In this document: in pieces, positions 1 to 12,787 of the stretch | Layout of the letters: each line of letters begins with the position of its first letter | How positions within the stretch are numbered: the first letter of the stretch is position 1 | Source of the DNA: Gymnopus androsaceus JB14 | Lineage: Eukaryota > Basidiomycota > Agaricomycetes > Agaricales > Omphalotaceae | Direction of reading: 5' to 3' | Assembly: GCA_009733575.1 (NCBI GenBank) | Contig: ML769424.1 | Location: 255,410-319,409 of the forward strand | DNA length: 64,000 nucleotides | Made by a program: the position numbers and the translations under genes | Notes under the pieces: model-generated | Database searches by the model: none | What the model was told of the DNA's origin: nothing | Seen by the model: the letters and a program-made list of their open reading frames with translations, nothing else

Positions 1-1604
1 AAAGGGCTCGAAATCATGCTTGACGTGGTACTTGGTGACCGGCTACCAAAGCATCTCCCAGAAATCAGGCAACGGGAGCTAAAAACGTTTGTCCGAGAGC
101 AGCTTTATTCCATGAGCAATTTTGAATGGCCCAAAAGAACCGAGGGTCAGACCGTAAAGGATTATGGTATGTATGAAGCACTGACTCAACCTGATTATCG
201 AACTTACATTTTGTATAGTGCCCGAACTGCTTTCACCCGTCATAAAAGCTACAATACACTCACAGACAAACAAACCTTCTGATCCCGAGGAATTTATATT
301 CTTGTCTACTTTTGCTCTAAGCTTGACTCGTCGAATGACCCGAGAGCAAACTTTTGAGGCTCAAATCCATTTAGTCGCTCTTGTCAATTCCATGACGGAA
401 TTTATCGCGGCTAATACCGGTGGTGTCAGCATAACACTACCAAGGCAAGCTATAACCTACTGGATGCCAATGTGGTTTACACCATTCTCGAGCAAAGCGG
501 AAAGCGGACAAGAGGGCATTGCGATTGGTAACTGGAATACTAGAGAACCTTCCGTGCAAGATGCGATGGGATACCTTCTCCAATCGCTTTCTAGAGCAGA
601 GTCCTTGGATGCAGATCTTTGGAAGGGCCATGAAATGTATCGCGATCGATTGCGTATGGGTTTTGCGGATGCCAAAGTATGTCTTCTTAATATGTTTATA
701 AGGTATAATTTCTGAATCGTCATAGGTTTTGAGTGAAGTTTACATCAGCAGTGCGGCATACACCTCACATACAAAGGATCCTTGGTCGAAAGAGCACAAA
801 AATCAATGGAACACTGAACTCACACCAGTAGAAACAAACAGGCTGACGCAAGTACTCATAAAGGCATTCAGAAAGGAGCATAACAGCATCTATATTCGGA
901 TCTTGTGTCAAGTTCTTCCTACTCTTGACTTCTTCTCCTCCGCTTCGGATGAAGGGGCTATATGTTTGTTGGATGACTTTCAATCGGGCAAGAACATTAA
1001 TCTGGTAGTGCCGATTGCTGAATGTTTAACGGAAATGATTGCAACGCAGTTATCTGGATATCTGTATCCTCCACAAGCTTTACGATGTATGTCTTCAATT
1101 AGCGATGAAATGATTAGAGTACTGACAAATGATGCAGTCTCTATGAGACTTCAGAAAGTCCTCACTGTCGCTTCAAATGTTACACCCGGTGAAGTCGACA
1201 TGCATCGTCCTTTGACGATCCTCCTTGGCACAGTTCTTGAATCACTTTCTGCGATTGATCGCAAGGATTACCCGGGTATATCAAGACTTCGAACACAGAC
1301 AATCCATCTCCTCCAGCAATTACAGGGCTTGGTTTTAGAATGGACGCAAAACAAATCTAATCATGATCCATCATTCTACAAACCCGTTGTTTGTAGTTGG
1401 ATCAAGTCCTTAGAACGGTCCGTGGATAAGCAAAGTATGATATTTTTTACCCAAGAGCCAGATTGCGAGGCCATTAATCACGAACTCCGAGTCTTTCTGG
1501 AGCTCCTTGAACGAGAAGGCTTGGTTTCAGAGTTGGAATTAGATCTTGAGTCCGAGGTGGGGACGGCGTTCAGGAAGATTAGGGAATGGTCGTTGGTGGT
1601 TTGA
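1..1604 (+). CDS. Unrecognised alpha-helical protein, 3' part of gene
   Basis: The reading frame is open at the window edge, so the 5' end is missing. Exons are 1-166, 249-676 and 726-1604. The introns (82 and 49 bp) have GTATGT donors and AG acceptors and keep phase (1 and 0), which supports one continuous protein of about 490 visible residues. The product is rich in amphipathic helices with no clear signal peptide or membrane segment, and it resembles a HEAT/ARM-type scaffold in texture only. The C-terminal third contains Leu/Glu-rich helices and ends acidic. I do not recognise the family and assign no function. Confidence 0.7.
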
Positions 1605-1815
1605 GCAGAGTACTACAATATACACACATTAGATTTGAATCAGTCGGAGGCATAGGCGCGAGTAGAACTGTCTCCAATGTGTTGCTCGCAGATCTTCGCA
1701 GAATGCGTCAGTCTAAAGTATTCAATTAAAAGGTGTACAATCTATGTACACTTTGTCGACATCGGTAATATAAGTAATGTATACATACCTTGCGTCAAAC
1801 CCCCTAGCTCATCCC

Positions 1816-3088
1816 TTACTCGAAGTCTTTTTCCTGAGCGAGCTTCATTAGCAGTGGCAGGTTGTCAGATACGTGAGTACATACCGTCACCTCTGCAAAT
1901 CCAAATGCAACTACACGGGCACTACATCGAGGAAGCAGTTTTTGCAATATTTGAACATCCGGGTATCTTTCGCGGCTTTGTCTCGAGTTCATGAGCACCA
2001 TGAGCTCCTTGAGATTCGGATAGCTGGATCTGTTGGTGATACACCGATCAATTAGAAATAGCGGGGACTCCGATTCGTTCAAAAATTCAGGATCCAGGTC
2101 CGTCGAAGTTTGCCATATAAGGGTTATGCATTCAAGTGACGGACAACTTATGTTGGCGATGAGCGATATGTCGATTGTCTCGGAAGGAATGCACAGGTAT
2201 TTGAGAACAGGTAAAGTTATTGGTGGTTGGCTTTCTGTGTCTGTAAATCTTTCGTCAAAATACAAGTTATCATGTAAAAATTTCGTTAAACGAACCACCC
2301 AAGATCCTTGAGGCTGAAGTAAACGTCAAGCTCTCTAGTGTACCGCTTACCCTGCGCATGACATGTTTCGCAGCGCGATACGTACTAACACTCAATTCCC
2401 GAAGATGAGTGAGGTCGACCGGAGACTGAGGGTGAAAAGTCCATTCCAAGTCTTCGAGACTGGCACGGAAGCTTCCTAACTCCGTGACGTTCCTCAAGTC
2501 CAAGGCCCGCACCTGCGGTCGCCTCTCGTTTTGGGGAGTTAGCGTATTCAGGATCGGGATGAACGGAGAGGGTTTTACAACTGGACCTGAAAACGGTGCA
2601 AAGTACCGTAAGCGTCGAAGCAGGGGAAGATTTCCGAACGCTTGCAGCATAAGGAAATGCTCCTGCGTTCTGAGCGAGACGTTTGTGTGGAATGAAACGT
2701 GTTCTAACGTTTGGAGTCGAGGAAGGATTTTTGTGAATGAGGGAATGGTCGGGATGGTGGCGTAAAGGACTGAGAGGCTCCTGATTTCTGGTAGGAGGGC
2801 TGAGGGAACATAAGACACAACACATAGAGACCGTACGAGGGATCTGAGCAACGGATTTGTATCTAATGTGTGGCACAGAATGGCACTACGTGCAGCGTAA
2901 GCCATCTTGTTTGTCGCTTTGCGCACATCAATGTGCTCGTACAAACGACCTAGGGCGGGTGAGGCCCACACCCGACAAACTAACACACATTCAGCGAGCT
3001 CCCAGGGTGCTAAAGTAGAGAAAATAGCACGGAGAAGCTCGTGTGGTGAATTTTGGATGGTCAGATTATTTGAAGACATCCTGAACAA
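1816..3088 (-). CDS. F-box protein
   Basis: The N-terminus (residues about 10-50) reads as an F-box: NSPHELLRAIFSTLAPWEL followed by a C-x-V-W-x-S-P-A-L-G-R-LY stretch. A Leu-rich region with regularly spaced LxxLxxL follows, as in the large fungal F-box/LRR-like families. F-box proteins dock to Skp1 in SCF ubiquitin ligases and select substrates through the C-terminal part. One intron of 55 bp (about 2241-2295; donor GTTCGT, acceptor TTTACAG) joins the two frames in phase 1; a second GT 3 bp upstream would also keep frame. Met codons at 3088 and 3079 are both possible starts. The substrate cannot be inferred. Confidence 0.75.
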
Positions 3089-3432
3089 AGTGAAGGGAGC
3101 AGGACTCTTTTCGTAGTTTTAACTACTGTGAGAGAAGTATGGTGGGCTAAATGCGGTCTATCCCTTGTTATGAAAGGGAAGATCATAAACGTGGGGCGCT
3201 GTTCATGAATGACAGGCCAAAGAGTGCATATCTGAATGAAAATTTCCCAGACAATCGAAACAAAGACCAATAGGCACCCCAGGTCCTTTCCGTTGATCTT
3301 GAGAAACGAGAACACATTTTAGGTGCATGACTCGGAGCGCGGTATTTGGTTCAAAACTTCATAACGAAATATCGGAAACATTCTGTGTAGAGTAAGTATA
3401 CAATGAACCAGCCCAATGGCTCTCCATTCAAT

Positions 3433-5421
3433 TCATGCTGCGTTAGACAGACGGTTTCTGATGATTTTTGCAACTGTAGGTCCATGAACTGGTATTTCAG
3501 AGCCCTGAAATCCGTCAGGATAAGTGATACCCTATCGAACCTTCAGCAATTGAAGGAAAGTCTTTCACCCAAGTCGCGCACCTCGTGGGTTGTACCTTTC
3601 GGATATGTAAGAGCTGTATCATTCCAGACAGCGTAGTGCTTGAAGGGGAAATCTCAGGATCAGATGCCAAAATAGAAAGTGCGGATAAGGCCACGAAAAT
3701 CAAGAACGAACCTGATGTCCCATGTTACGGGCTGCGACGGGAAGGCTTATTAACTGGATCCCAGAATGTTATAACAGAACGTACCAAGGATCTCGTAGTC
3801 ATAGACGTACCCTGGTCAAAGAGTTCAATATTTCCGGTTAAACAGACGCGCCGGAAGCTCTACTCACCACCAGGAATCAGAATTTCGATGACAGTTGATT
3901 GAGCAGATGAGGGCATCCACAGCTGGTGCTGCATTCACCAAACATTCACCACATCAAATTCGGATCAAGACCCCACAAAGGCCCATAAAACGCAAAAACG
4001 CACAGTCAGTCCGTTCCCGTGGACGCCCACCATGATCTACAGCCAGTTTTGTTATAGTATATGTACCGTAAATGCGGATATCCACTCACTGTTGTGCTAG
4101 ATGCAAGCTCAATCTGCTCTTTCAAGGTCATATGCTCCATGACTGGAATGCGAACATCACACAAGCCCTCCTCCTCTAGCTGTTTGAGGGCATCGACGAG
4201 TCCTTCATGTGCTTCAGTAGTCAACCGCCTGCCAGCGCTTTGACGAGACACGTATGTGACTACAGGTTTTCTCCCGGCGTCATGATCAGAATTACGAGAT
4301 TCAACATTTCCAAGGAAATTCCCCAAAACCGTCTTCCTTAAAGGCTCCCAAAACCCTTCCGGGACAGGAAGCTCCATTGTCGACGCGATCATTTTGAACC
4401 AACGACCGCTTAATGAGCTGTGAAACACAACGCATAATCAGTCAATGATCCAAGTGCCGAATTCTAGGACGTACTGCCTATGAGCGGCCTCCCTACTCAC
4501 CAGAGCGGCCCGAGTGAAAACAACGGTTTGGTCGAGGAGAATGAAGTCGTTCCAGAGGCCGGAGGTCTCTATTGATACCGTCGGACATGCAGCACGCATC
4601 AACGGGCCATCGATACCCGCTGGATCCCTCCAGCGTCCCGGTTCAACGAACTGGGAAATTCAGAATGGCATGAGTCATGATATTTTAAAGTTATCCTTGC
4701 GCATACCGGCAAGAAGAATCGCTTTGGGAATGGAAGCGACGCCAACTGCCCGTCCATGCCAGTAATGCCCAACAAGGAATAAACCCTCCAAAAACCTAGG
4801 ATGATTTCACCAAACCAATGATAGTAGTGCTGACGAAAAGCCCATTTCGATTACCAAGCGTTCAAGGAATAAGTATATTAATTGCTCACTGTTATGAACT
4901 GTCGCGAATCATAGATAACCACCGTTAATTCGTCAAGCCGAATAGGTGAATCACCTAAAATTTCCACTGCTCTGGAGGGATCAATGAACGCCAGGTGCTA
5001 CATAGGGTACAAATCAGCGGAGATGAAAAATTAAACTTGAGGGACATACCGAATCATTGGCTGTTAGGTCAAACCCCACTCCTCGGTCTAGAGGTACAGC
5101 TAGTAAAGCATCCAGAGATGGAAAGCGAGAGCGATCGGCGGTCACCACATAAAACGTCCCATTCCGCAGATAGAGATTGTCGAAAATCGAATAGCCATAG
5201 CTATGGGCCCCTCCAGGTATTCTCGTGCTTGGAATTTGACTGTGATCATGAGGGAGGTCGTAAGCGTAGGGGTTAGGGCCTGATATCTCTGGAGGAATCA
5301 CCCCAGCCTCAGAAGGAGAGAGAACCGATGGGGTGGAAGAGAATGATGATAGTAGGATAAAGCAGCCAGCTGTTGCTAATGCAGCAAATAAGACATGACG
5401 GGGTCGTGCTACTATGACCAT
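3433..5421 (-). CDS. GT61-family (DUF563) glycosyltransferase, type II membrane protein
   Basis: Start MVIVARPRH at 5421 is followed by a hydrophobic segment (residues about 9-27), giving a Golgi-type signal anchor. About ten small exons with GT..AG introns chain together in frame. Family landmarks in order: the GAHSYGYSIFDNLYLRNGTF block, the HYYHWFGEIILG block (about 4800), SGLWNDFILLDQTVVF (about 4560), VVTYVSRQSAGRR (about 4250), VGVHGNGLT followed by HQLWMPSS (about 4030-3920), GYVYDYE, and an HYAVWND block (about 3640) before the C-terminal YPDGFQGSEIPVHGP. The gene looks intact. GT61 enzymes include xylosyl- and O-GlcNAc-transferases acting in the secretory pathway; the acceptor here is unknown. 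The stop is at 3433-3435. Confidence 0.85.
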
Positions 5422-5726
5422 GGTACGAGGGTGGGCAGCTGCTGGTAAGATAAAGAGTCCGTGGGACAAGGCCCGAATTAAAGCGACAGGAGAATGTTCG
5501 TTCCTAAACTTGAGCTTTAGCCTTTTTAATGATACCTTCATGCTCGAAAGGGCTGTTCGACTATCGCCGCACAGTATCCGAAGGTTTGTCAGAACACAGA
5601 TTCCGAAACATCCCCTATAATACACACATCCTAGATGTGTGGATCGTCAGTGTATCATATCAGCCTGCAACTACTTTGCTGGCAATGCGTAGGCCGTGGT
5701 TCCTTGGTTGCCTGTTGGAGAGACAC

Positions 5727-7325
5727 TTACTCCGAGTCAAAATCCGGTACAGGTAAAGGTAACGTGAGCGTTGTTCTGTTTGAATGCTGTAGAGGAATAG
5801 ACAGCCTAGAATCTCTCAAATTTAGTATCAACCGCGACATCATTACGGAAGAGATTCTAAGTCCCCAAATCAGTAAACTGGTACATTATTAGGGGAAACG
5901 CTCACGCATTGGTGAAAGTGGTCCACACTCCTCGTGTTTGAGACTAAAGTATGTAAAAAAAAACGTTTAAACAACATCTCAAGTCGATGCATTAAAACCT
6001 ACATTGCCCAACTGAAAGGTACGCAAGTCAGCTGAGATGGCAAGACGATGCCGCTACACGAACTCACCAGAAAGGTCAATATGTTTGCCATGGCGGAGAG
6101 ACTCATCACCCTATGACATTGAAGGGTGCATTAGTCGACAACATGATCAGTGGCGTAACATGGCGCACCCGAAATAAATCGTACCTGCCGACAGTGGCAA
6201 GTGAATTGAGATTCATCATGCATGAGAGTCAAGTATGTATAAACATACCGTCGCGCATAAGGACAGAGAGAAGAGTCACACGGCCATTCCGTTGAAGGTT
6301 CAAAGTCTTGTACAACGTCAAGGAGAATACCAGAGCGTCGTAGAAAAGCATTCCCCCCCAAACTGCGGCTAGACCTACAAACGCACGTCAGCCCAATGAA
6401 TCCTTCGGAAGGAAAGGCTTTTTACACAATGCACTACATAGTACAGGAAGTCAGAAAAAAATAATGAATAGAAGAAGGGTATTTACTCTGGTCGACTGAG
6501 CTGCGATGTGCAAAGTTGGACATGATCCAAGACTGGTAACAGGTCCGAATCATCGTTCCTGCCTAATACAAGGACCACCTATGTACATATACTGAGTAAA
6601 AAGCCAAATTGACTCGCAAAGCTTGAAGCACGACGTACAATACCAAAGAGTACCGCAACTAGTCCGACAACTAGCAACGTCACTAGAATCTTGACACTAC
6701 GCTCATAGAGAGCGTACGTGCGTAGTAAGAGCAAAGCTGAGTAAAACAAACACAGTCAATCGAATGAATCATACAAAAAGGACTAGAATAAGTATACCGC
6801 CGATGAGAACTTGAAGGACTAGAGCATAGTATTGATGATAAGTTTGGAAACGTCGACAGCTACTCGAGTACAGGTTCAGGATTGGGCTCGCGGAAGATGT
6901 TTCTTTATACGCACATCTAATAAGATTTGGATAAGCAGAAGAAGGAAGCAAGCTAACCAGCGAACAACTCACTTTGACATCGCTCACTAAGAACACCGAT
7001 ATCATCACCGGGATGGACCCAAGCAGGCTGAGATACCGACTCAGGTAGAACAAAACTGGGGCACAAGCAAATGAGGGATACATCCAGAAGAGGTTCACCT
7101 CTCTTCCTAGCGTGAGGAAGTAATCATAGTAAAGCATTGCTGAAAAGCGGAAGTGTGAAACACAAATAACAGACAAAAGAACATTCCCCACTGAAAGATC
7201 CCAGGTAGATACCAAGATATGGGTTCCTGTGGACCCAATCGTAGTGGTTAGTAAAACAGCTAACGAACAACAAAAGGCAAGTACTTACATCTGGTCTGTG
7301 TTAACGAAGAGAAAACTGGGTCCAT
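5727..7325 (-). CDS. DUF6533 multi-pass membrane protein
   Basis: An N-terminal exon (about 7115-6990) carries the DUF6533 signature (YYDYFLTLGREVNLFW, then a run to FYLSRYLSLLGSIP). Downstream exons give further membrane helices in the family order: a block ending LLLLRTYALYERS (about 6710), GGMLFYDALVFSLTLYKTL (about 6320), IYFG/VMSLSAMANILTFL (about 6090), and a tail with SSVMMSRLILNLRD (about 5830) ending PVPDFDSE at 5727. This matches the seven-helix layout of this basidiomycete-expanded family, whose function is unknown. The initiator near 7325 (MDPVFSSL) and one intron between 5890 and 6020 are uncertain. It lies on the same strand as the GT61 gene, about 300 bp upstream of it. Confidence 0.75.
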
Positions 7326-7780
7326 AAGGGTTCGGAGTCAGAAAGACATGGAAACGCGTCGCAGATAAAACAGCAAGAACAGCAAGAACAGCATGAGAGT
7401 TACATTATATTTGGGCCTCAGTTGAATAGAGACCGTAACAGCCAATTGCGGTGGTGGGTATGGTTCAGATCACGTAGGCATTGCCGGCTGCATTATTAGC
7501 GGAGTTCCATCTCCCGTATCATAGACAATCACAGATGGTGAGTGAGAATAGAATCATAATGCATAGAAACCGATAGAGGCAAAGGTACATGCTTATCATT
7601 CCAAGTCCAGGTAGAGGATACTACGATAGTATAGTTGAAAGGAATGATATTAAAATGAGTGACAGTAGCACAGGGGCTAGATAAATGAAAAACGTTGAAA
7701 GGACGGCTCATGACAAACTATAAAGTGACCCAAAGAGAAGCGATAGGTAAAGATTTCAGGAAAATGTCGATCCAAGAAGC
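7326..7780. other. Intergenic, no gene seen
   Basis: Only short ORFs without recognisable content. The stretch must contain the 5' control region of the DUF6533 gene and the 3' end of the first Kre9/KNH-like gene. Confidence 0.5.
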
Positions 7781-8565
7781 TTAGAGCAGATACATGCCCA
7801 CGATGGCTGCAGCGAAAGCAGTAGCGTAACCCATCGAGGCCTTGAGAGAGGCGCTATCGTTGGACTTGGAGGAGTCAGAGCTGGAGCCGGAGGTGGGAGA
7901 GGCGGAACTGCTACCAGCTGAGGTGCCAGATGCAGATGTAACTGTGGCACTGTCCACTGAAGTGGTAGAGGGGAAAGGACTATTAGCAGCTTTGATCTCG
8001 AACGGAGATGATTGGGCGTAAATCTAGAAAAAAAATTGCTTCAGGGAAACGCAGTATGAGAAGGGATGGAAACGCACGTCCGAGTCATTAATCGGGTTAG
8101 CGAGCTGAACTGTGTATCCAGTGCCAACTGGAAAGCCACCCATTTGATCTTGGGTTACCGTCAATGAACAATCGAAGTTGGCCTGCTGAGCAATACTGTT
8201 GCGACCAAAGTTAGGCTTTGTAACGGAAGAATTTTTGCAGAAATGGCTCACATGGCTTCGGCGGAGGCCATGTTGGGATTGTCGACACTACACATCGAAA
8301 TTAGGGACAATATGAGCAGATAGCTTTAGATGACTTACAGGACATTGAATGTTTGCACTTGAGACTCCTTGCAGTTCCAAACAAGCAAATTCGAGGTATT
8401 TGCGACTAGTAAATCCAACATTATTGAGGAGCTTAAGCTAGAGTATATCGACAACTTACCCCACCATTCATTACTTCCTCCAGGGCTCAAAACTTCAAGC
8501 TGTGCGGAAGCAACAGTGAAAAGAGCTGCGACGGCAGCGAGAGTGACAGGAAGACGAGCAATCAT
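7781..8565 (-). CDS. Kre9/KNH-like secreted GPI-anchored protein, copy A
   Basis: MIARLPVTLAAVAALFTVASA is a clear signal peptide. It is followed by LEVLSPGGSNEWW, then an exon with a Trp-Asn-Cys core (LLVWNCKESQ), then NPNMASAEAM and QANFDCSLTVTQDQMGGFP, ending with GTGYTVQLANPINDSD. This is the Ig-like Kre9/KNH N-terminal fold with two Cys. A Ser/Thr-rich linker and a hydrophobic C-terminus (ATAFAAAIVGMYLL) indicate GPI anchoring at the surface or wall. There are at least five exons; donors such as GTAAGT and GTGCGT are visible. Relatives act in beta-1,6-glucan or wall assembly, but the basidiomycete versions are uncharacterised. It is a tandem paralogue of the gene at 9062-9814. Confidence 0.8.
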
Positions 8566-9061
8566 GGCTTTTGAGGGAGATGAAAGGAAATTTAGGAAAA
8601 GCGGAGGTCGAGGTTAAGAATCAAAAGGGACCAAGGGACACGAAAATTTGGCCATGTTTTATGTGTTACAACAAAGACTCGCCGTGATGGCCGCCGCCAA
8701 GCCAGACAGACAGAACGTTTACTTACTGCAGACGTTCCAGTGCAGACGTTCAGGAGCTACAAAAGCTTGCAAGGCAGCTTGTTTCTTGAAGGATGTTCGT
8801 CCACACCAAATTTCTTCAATAAAGTCTTGAGTAAAAAATCTGTCAATGTAAGAAAGTCAAAAAGAACGTATTCTGCTTTTCAGTCCAAAGTCCAGGTAGA
8901 GGGTATAAACAATGCTATGATTGAAACGCTAATAAGAATGAGTGACAGGAGAAGGAGAGGTCATAATGAAGGTAAAGGTTCGTCGCGATCGTCTGCGCAG
9001 CGTCTGTCTCAGAAACGATATGTAAAATGTCAAGATGTTAGAAAGATGTCAATCCGATAAG
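8566..9061. other. Spacer between tandem Kre9/KNH-like genes
   Basis: No coding signal; the plus-strand ORFs here lack any recognisable feature. The stretch holds the promoter of copy A and the 3' end of copy B. Confidence 0.5.
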
Positions 9062-9814
9062 CTAGAGCATGAACACGCCCGCGATGGCTCCGAAGAAAGC
9101 AGTGGCATATCCCATGGAGGACTTGAGCGAGACGCCGTCATTCGACTTGGAAGAGCTACTGGCAGAGGCAGAGCCACTGCTGGACGAAGTAGATGAAGGA
9201 CTTTCCGATACAGTGGTTGAAGGGTAGGCACTACCACTGGATTTGATCTCGAACGCAGAGGATTCGGCGTAGACCTAGAACATACTCACTCAGCAGATGT
9301 AACAACGAGATGCATAAAATACGCACGTCAGTGTTGTTCATTGGATTAGCAAACTGAACTGTGTATCCGTCCCCAGCAGGAAGACCTCCGTCTTGATTGG
9401 CAGTGACCAACAATGAACAGACGTAGTTTGGCTGCTGTGCGATACTATTTCGGCCAACAAATCAGTCCCCTAACTATGGATTTCTGAATGAAACGCTTAC
9501 ATGGCGAGAGCTGAGGCCATGTTGGGATTAGCAACACTACGCGGTGGAATTCGTTAGAAAAAATACAGTATAGGAGCCACGAATAACATACAGGATGGTG
9601 AACGTTTGTTCTTGAGACTCCTTACAGTTCCATGTGATCAAATTCTCGCTGTTTGCGACTACGAAATGATTATGACCTGAGAAGTTGGAGCAAAGAACGA
9701 AAACTTACCCCACCATTCGCCATCTCCTCCAGGACTCAGAACTTGAAGCTGGGCAGAAGCGACAGTGAAAAAAGCTGCAGCTGCAGCGAGAGTGAACGGA
9801 AAGCGAGCAAGCAT
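9062..9814 (-). CDS. Kre9/KNH-like secreted GPI-anchored protein, copy B
   Basis: It starts MLARFPFTLAAAAAFFTVASA at 9814, a signal peptide nearly identical in pattern to copy A. It continues LQVLSPGG..EWW, NLITWNCKESQEQTF, NPNMASALAM, QPNYVCSLLVTANQDGGLP and a YTVQFANPMNNTD exon. A Ser/Ala-rich linker and a hydrophobic tail (ATAFFGAIAGVFML) end the protein, consistent with GPI anchoring. Exon structure mirrors copy A. The two genes lie head-to-tail on the minus strand about 500 bp apart, so they arose by tandem duplication and have since diverged in linker and promoter. Confidence 0.8.
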
Positions 9815-10389
9815 GGCTTTTGAAGCTGCCGACAAGAAGAGTAACGAAAGGTTGACGAAAGGAGCGAGTCAAGCCAAGAAAGCGAAACCCAAGACGGTTT
9901 GAGGTTGACGTTGTTTGGTCAGCGGCACGTTGTGTCCGCTCGCTTGCGGCCTGAAGCTTATTGAAGCAAGACCTCAACGCTAAGTACATAAAGGTTTGGC
10001 TTGTTAACCACATAAACCTTGAATTACATCTGGAAGGAGAACCATTCTCGAAGCGCTCTGATCGTTTCCCAGGTCAAACGCCTCTCAGGCTTTGCACGGT
10101 TTGGATCCTTGGAACAACATAGCTGAGATGCATTAGAGCAGGTAAGGTGAAGGTAAAAGAGAAACAACAAAAGTGGCGGTTCATTGCAATACAACTGCGG
10201 GATGATGCATCGCGGCAAAAATATCATTGGCGCATACGTCTTGCCAGTCGACCAAAGCGCCAATCTGGATTCTCTGTCGTAGGTTTTCTTCGAAAATTGG
10301 CGCCGATATCCATTGACCAAGTAAGCTTGCAGTCCAAGTATCTATCGCAGTTGCATCTTGTATCATCTGCCCATTTAGGTTACCTTTCA
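9815..10389. other. Intergenic, promoter side of copy B
   Basis: Several overlapping ORFs of 69-102 codons exist on both strands but none shows family features or a convincing exon chain. Confidence 0.4.
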
Positions 10390-10713
10390 CTACCTTGATC
10401 TGCGTTCAAGCAAGGATTCACATCGTACAAAATCCCTTTTCCAAAAGCAAAGCAAGTCTTCAATCTTCCGTCTCAGAGGTACTGCCAGTGGGATCAGATC
10501 CACTGCCGCTACTAGTATATGCACCATCATCCGCTTGATCTGGCTAAAATTTGGCAGGAGCAGGCCTGATCTTTGTAAAAATGTAGATGAAAGATCCAGT
10601 TTTGGCCTCGAAGGACGGATGGATACGTTGAAAGCCGAAGCTCCTGAACTTGAAGCAGCTTCGTCAGACGTCCTACTACGTGGAACCCTTCGACTCGCAT
10701 TACGAGCGCTCAT
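10390..10713 (-). CDS. Candidate hypothetical protein
   Basis: An open frame from a possible start MSARNASRRVPRSRT at 10713 runs to a stop at 10390. It is Ser/Arg-rich at the N-terminus with one moderately hydrophobic segment (MMVHILVAAVDLIPLAV). The frame is open further upstream to 10887. The opposite strand also carries a 74-codon ORF, so coding status is doubtful. No family is recognised. Confidence 0.2.
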   Translation of the reverse strand: MSARNASRRVPRSRTSDEAASSSGASAFNVSIRPSRPKLDLSSTFLQRSGLLLPNFSQIKRMMVHILVAAVDLIPLAVPLRRKIEDLLCFWKRDFVRCESLLERRSR

Positions 10714-11459
10714 CGGAGCGAAAAAACTCGGGCAGCTCGGGTTCTGGATCTGGATCTGAGGCGAGAGGTTAAGGAGGAGAAGGAGCCGGCGCTGTCTATC
10801 GACGGTGGTGGGAGTTGGCCTGGCAATCGCTATATATGGAAGAAGTTTTAGAAGTCCGGTTCGACAAACTAGCCTGAACATACACACTCTGTATCTCTTA
10901 TTTTGATCATCGGGCTCAGTGGATTTGGTTTCTACCTGGATTCTCGAGTATTATTTATTCAAATAATAAACGACACCATTGACTTTGATAACTTCATGCA
11001 ATCCATCGTAGCGATACCTAATTCCGAGTGGGAACTGAAATGAATAAATCAGAAAAGCGCAGAACATACCCTTCGCGAGGGGCGTATGGACTTTTCAACT
11101 TGTATCCTCGTATTACACGTTCTGTATTTTTGACATCTGCGTACAAATGATTTTCAGTTAGTGAATAGTATTGGTGAGCATCAGTGCACACTGTATACCC
11201 GCGAAGACTCGTTCAGTCCAAAACTCCAAGAATCCAAGATTGATCTGCTTTCTGTGTATTCAGTATTCGAAAGGCGCCTAATGCGAGCGAGAAGTAGCTC
11301 ATGATCACCTGAACCTCCGACCAACCGACTAATCTCAAGGAACAAACAAACTCCCATTGAATGATAATCGAACAAAAAGTATTAGGTACTTACTAAAAAT
11401 CATCTTGAAAAGAATGAAAAATAAGGTACATACAAGAACAGTTCGTTGATGTAGAAAAA

Positions 11460-12787
11460 CTAGTAGCTAGGAGGCGCCATGTAATGCGTCTCTAGTTGCC
11501 TCAGCTGTTCCACCTCTCTCCTCAACTCCGTAATCTCTCTCGATACGGGAGACAACTCTCTCTCGCCTCCACCGGCATCACCCCTAGTGTGCTGCGAAAA
11601 CGACGAGGGGAAGGTGGCATCACTTTGATTCCCTGCGCTTTGCATCACCCCTGAAGCCATCGCCATTGTTGGCATACTCGACATTGGAGCCTCGGGAAGT
11701 CTCCTTTTCGTACCCTGTTGGCCTTGCCTGAAGATTGGAGAGCTTATGTCGGTGCCCGACGTGGGTGAGCTTGATGAGGATACATGGGAGACATGTGTCG
11801 GTGCAGTTGCGTACGGTGGGACCATGAGCGGGGTGAGGATTACACCATTATTATTCCCATTGCCGTTGACCGGATTACCATTCCCTTGCTGCATGACGAC
11901 GTCCCGGAAATTTGGTTTTCTTTTGTATTCTCTACGAAGACGGAACCATAGTCCGAAGAATACCAGTGCTGCTAAGAATCCAAGGCCGCCAATAATACCA
12001 CCAGCGATAGCACCAGTGTTGTTGGTTTTAGTTGTGGTTGCGTCAACGGAAGGCGAAGTGGAAGCGGAATTGGAATTAGAAGTGGAAGGACAGGAAGTGC
12101 TGCATACAAAAAAATCACTTGATTAGGATCAGGATCAGGAAGAAAGAGTGGTAATTATGAACCTGGGTATTGTGCTCGACGATGTTGGACTGTGAGAAAT
12201 TTAGCGAACAGAGTAACCTAACAAAGAAGATTGGCTCACGTTGAACTCGCGCTTGAAGAAGAGGAAGAAGCATCAATTGGGGTGAATAGATTCCCAGTAT
12301 AAAACGGCTCGGAAGTGGCCGTCAAAGTGGTTTTGTTGCTTTTCAAATCCCCCGGTCAGCCTTCACAAGGATTCCAGGATATCTAATACGCACTATTCAA
12401 TCGCCTGTAGGAAGTGCGGTCTAATGGAAGAGAATGTTAACACTTAGCATCGACGACGCGTACGAGGACTTACCCTGCAACCTGAAAAGTAAAACTGACC
12501 GTGCCCGTCCCCGATAGAACTCCGCCAATTTGCGTTGTGCCGTTCGCGTATACATTGCGCAACAGCCAGTTTGAGGGATCATTCGATGCAGAGACATAAC
12601 TGATAGTTGTCGCTACATCGAGGGTAATCGTTTCTAAAGTGATTGTGAGTCCATTTGTGGGTTGGACGAGGTAGGTTGAGGTCGTAAAGGCCAGACTTTG
12701 AGAGAGCGACAGGACGCAAATATGAGCTGGAGTTTTCCTAAAACAAGGGGAATGTACTCACAGCACGGAATATAGGAAGCCAAACAT
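11460..12787 (-). CDS. Single-pass membrane protein with Ser/Thr-rich ectodomain
   Basis: A tiny first exon (MFGFLYSVL) followed by hydrophobic residues gives a signal peptide. The ectodomain begins TYLVQPTNGLTITLETIT and looks beta-rich (positions about 12690-12480). Small exons encode a Ser-rich stalk (DASSSSSSASST; TSNSNSASTS). One transmembrane helix (AIAGGIIGGLGFLAALVFF) is followed by basic residues and a long Asn/Gly- and Pro-rich cytoplasmic tail ending in a short coiled coil (REITELRREVEQLRQLE). This layout is common in basidiomycete surface sensors or adhesins of unknown role. The first intron acceptor is uncertain. Confidence 0.65.

Noticed and set aside
3400..9814. Biosynthetic gene cluster (GT61, DUF6533, KNH genes)
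   Set aside because: No core synthase, P450 or regulator; the genes are unrelated neighbours.
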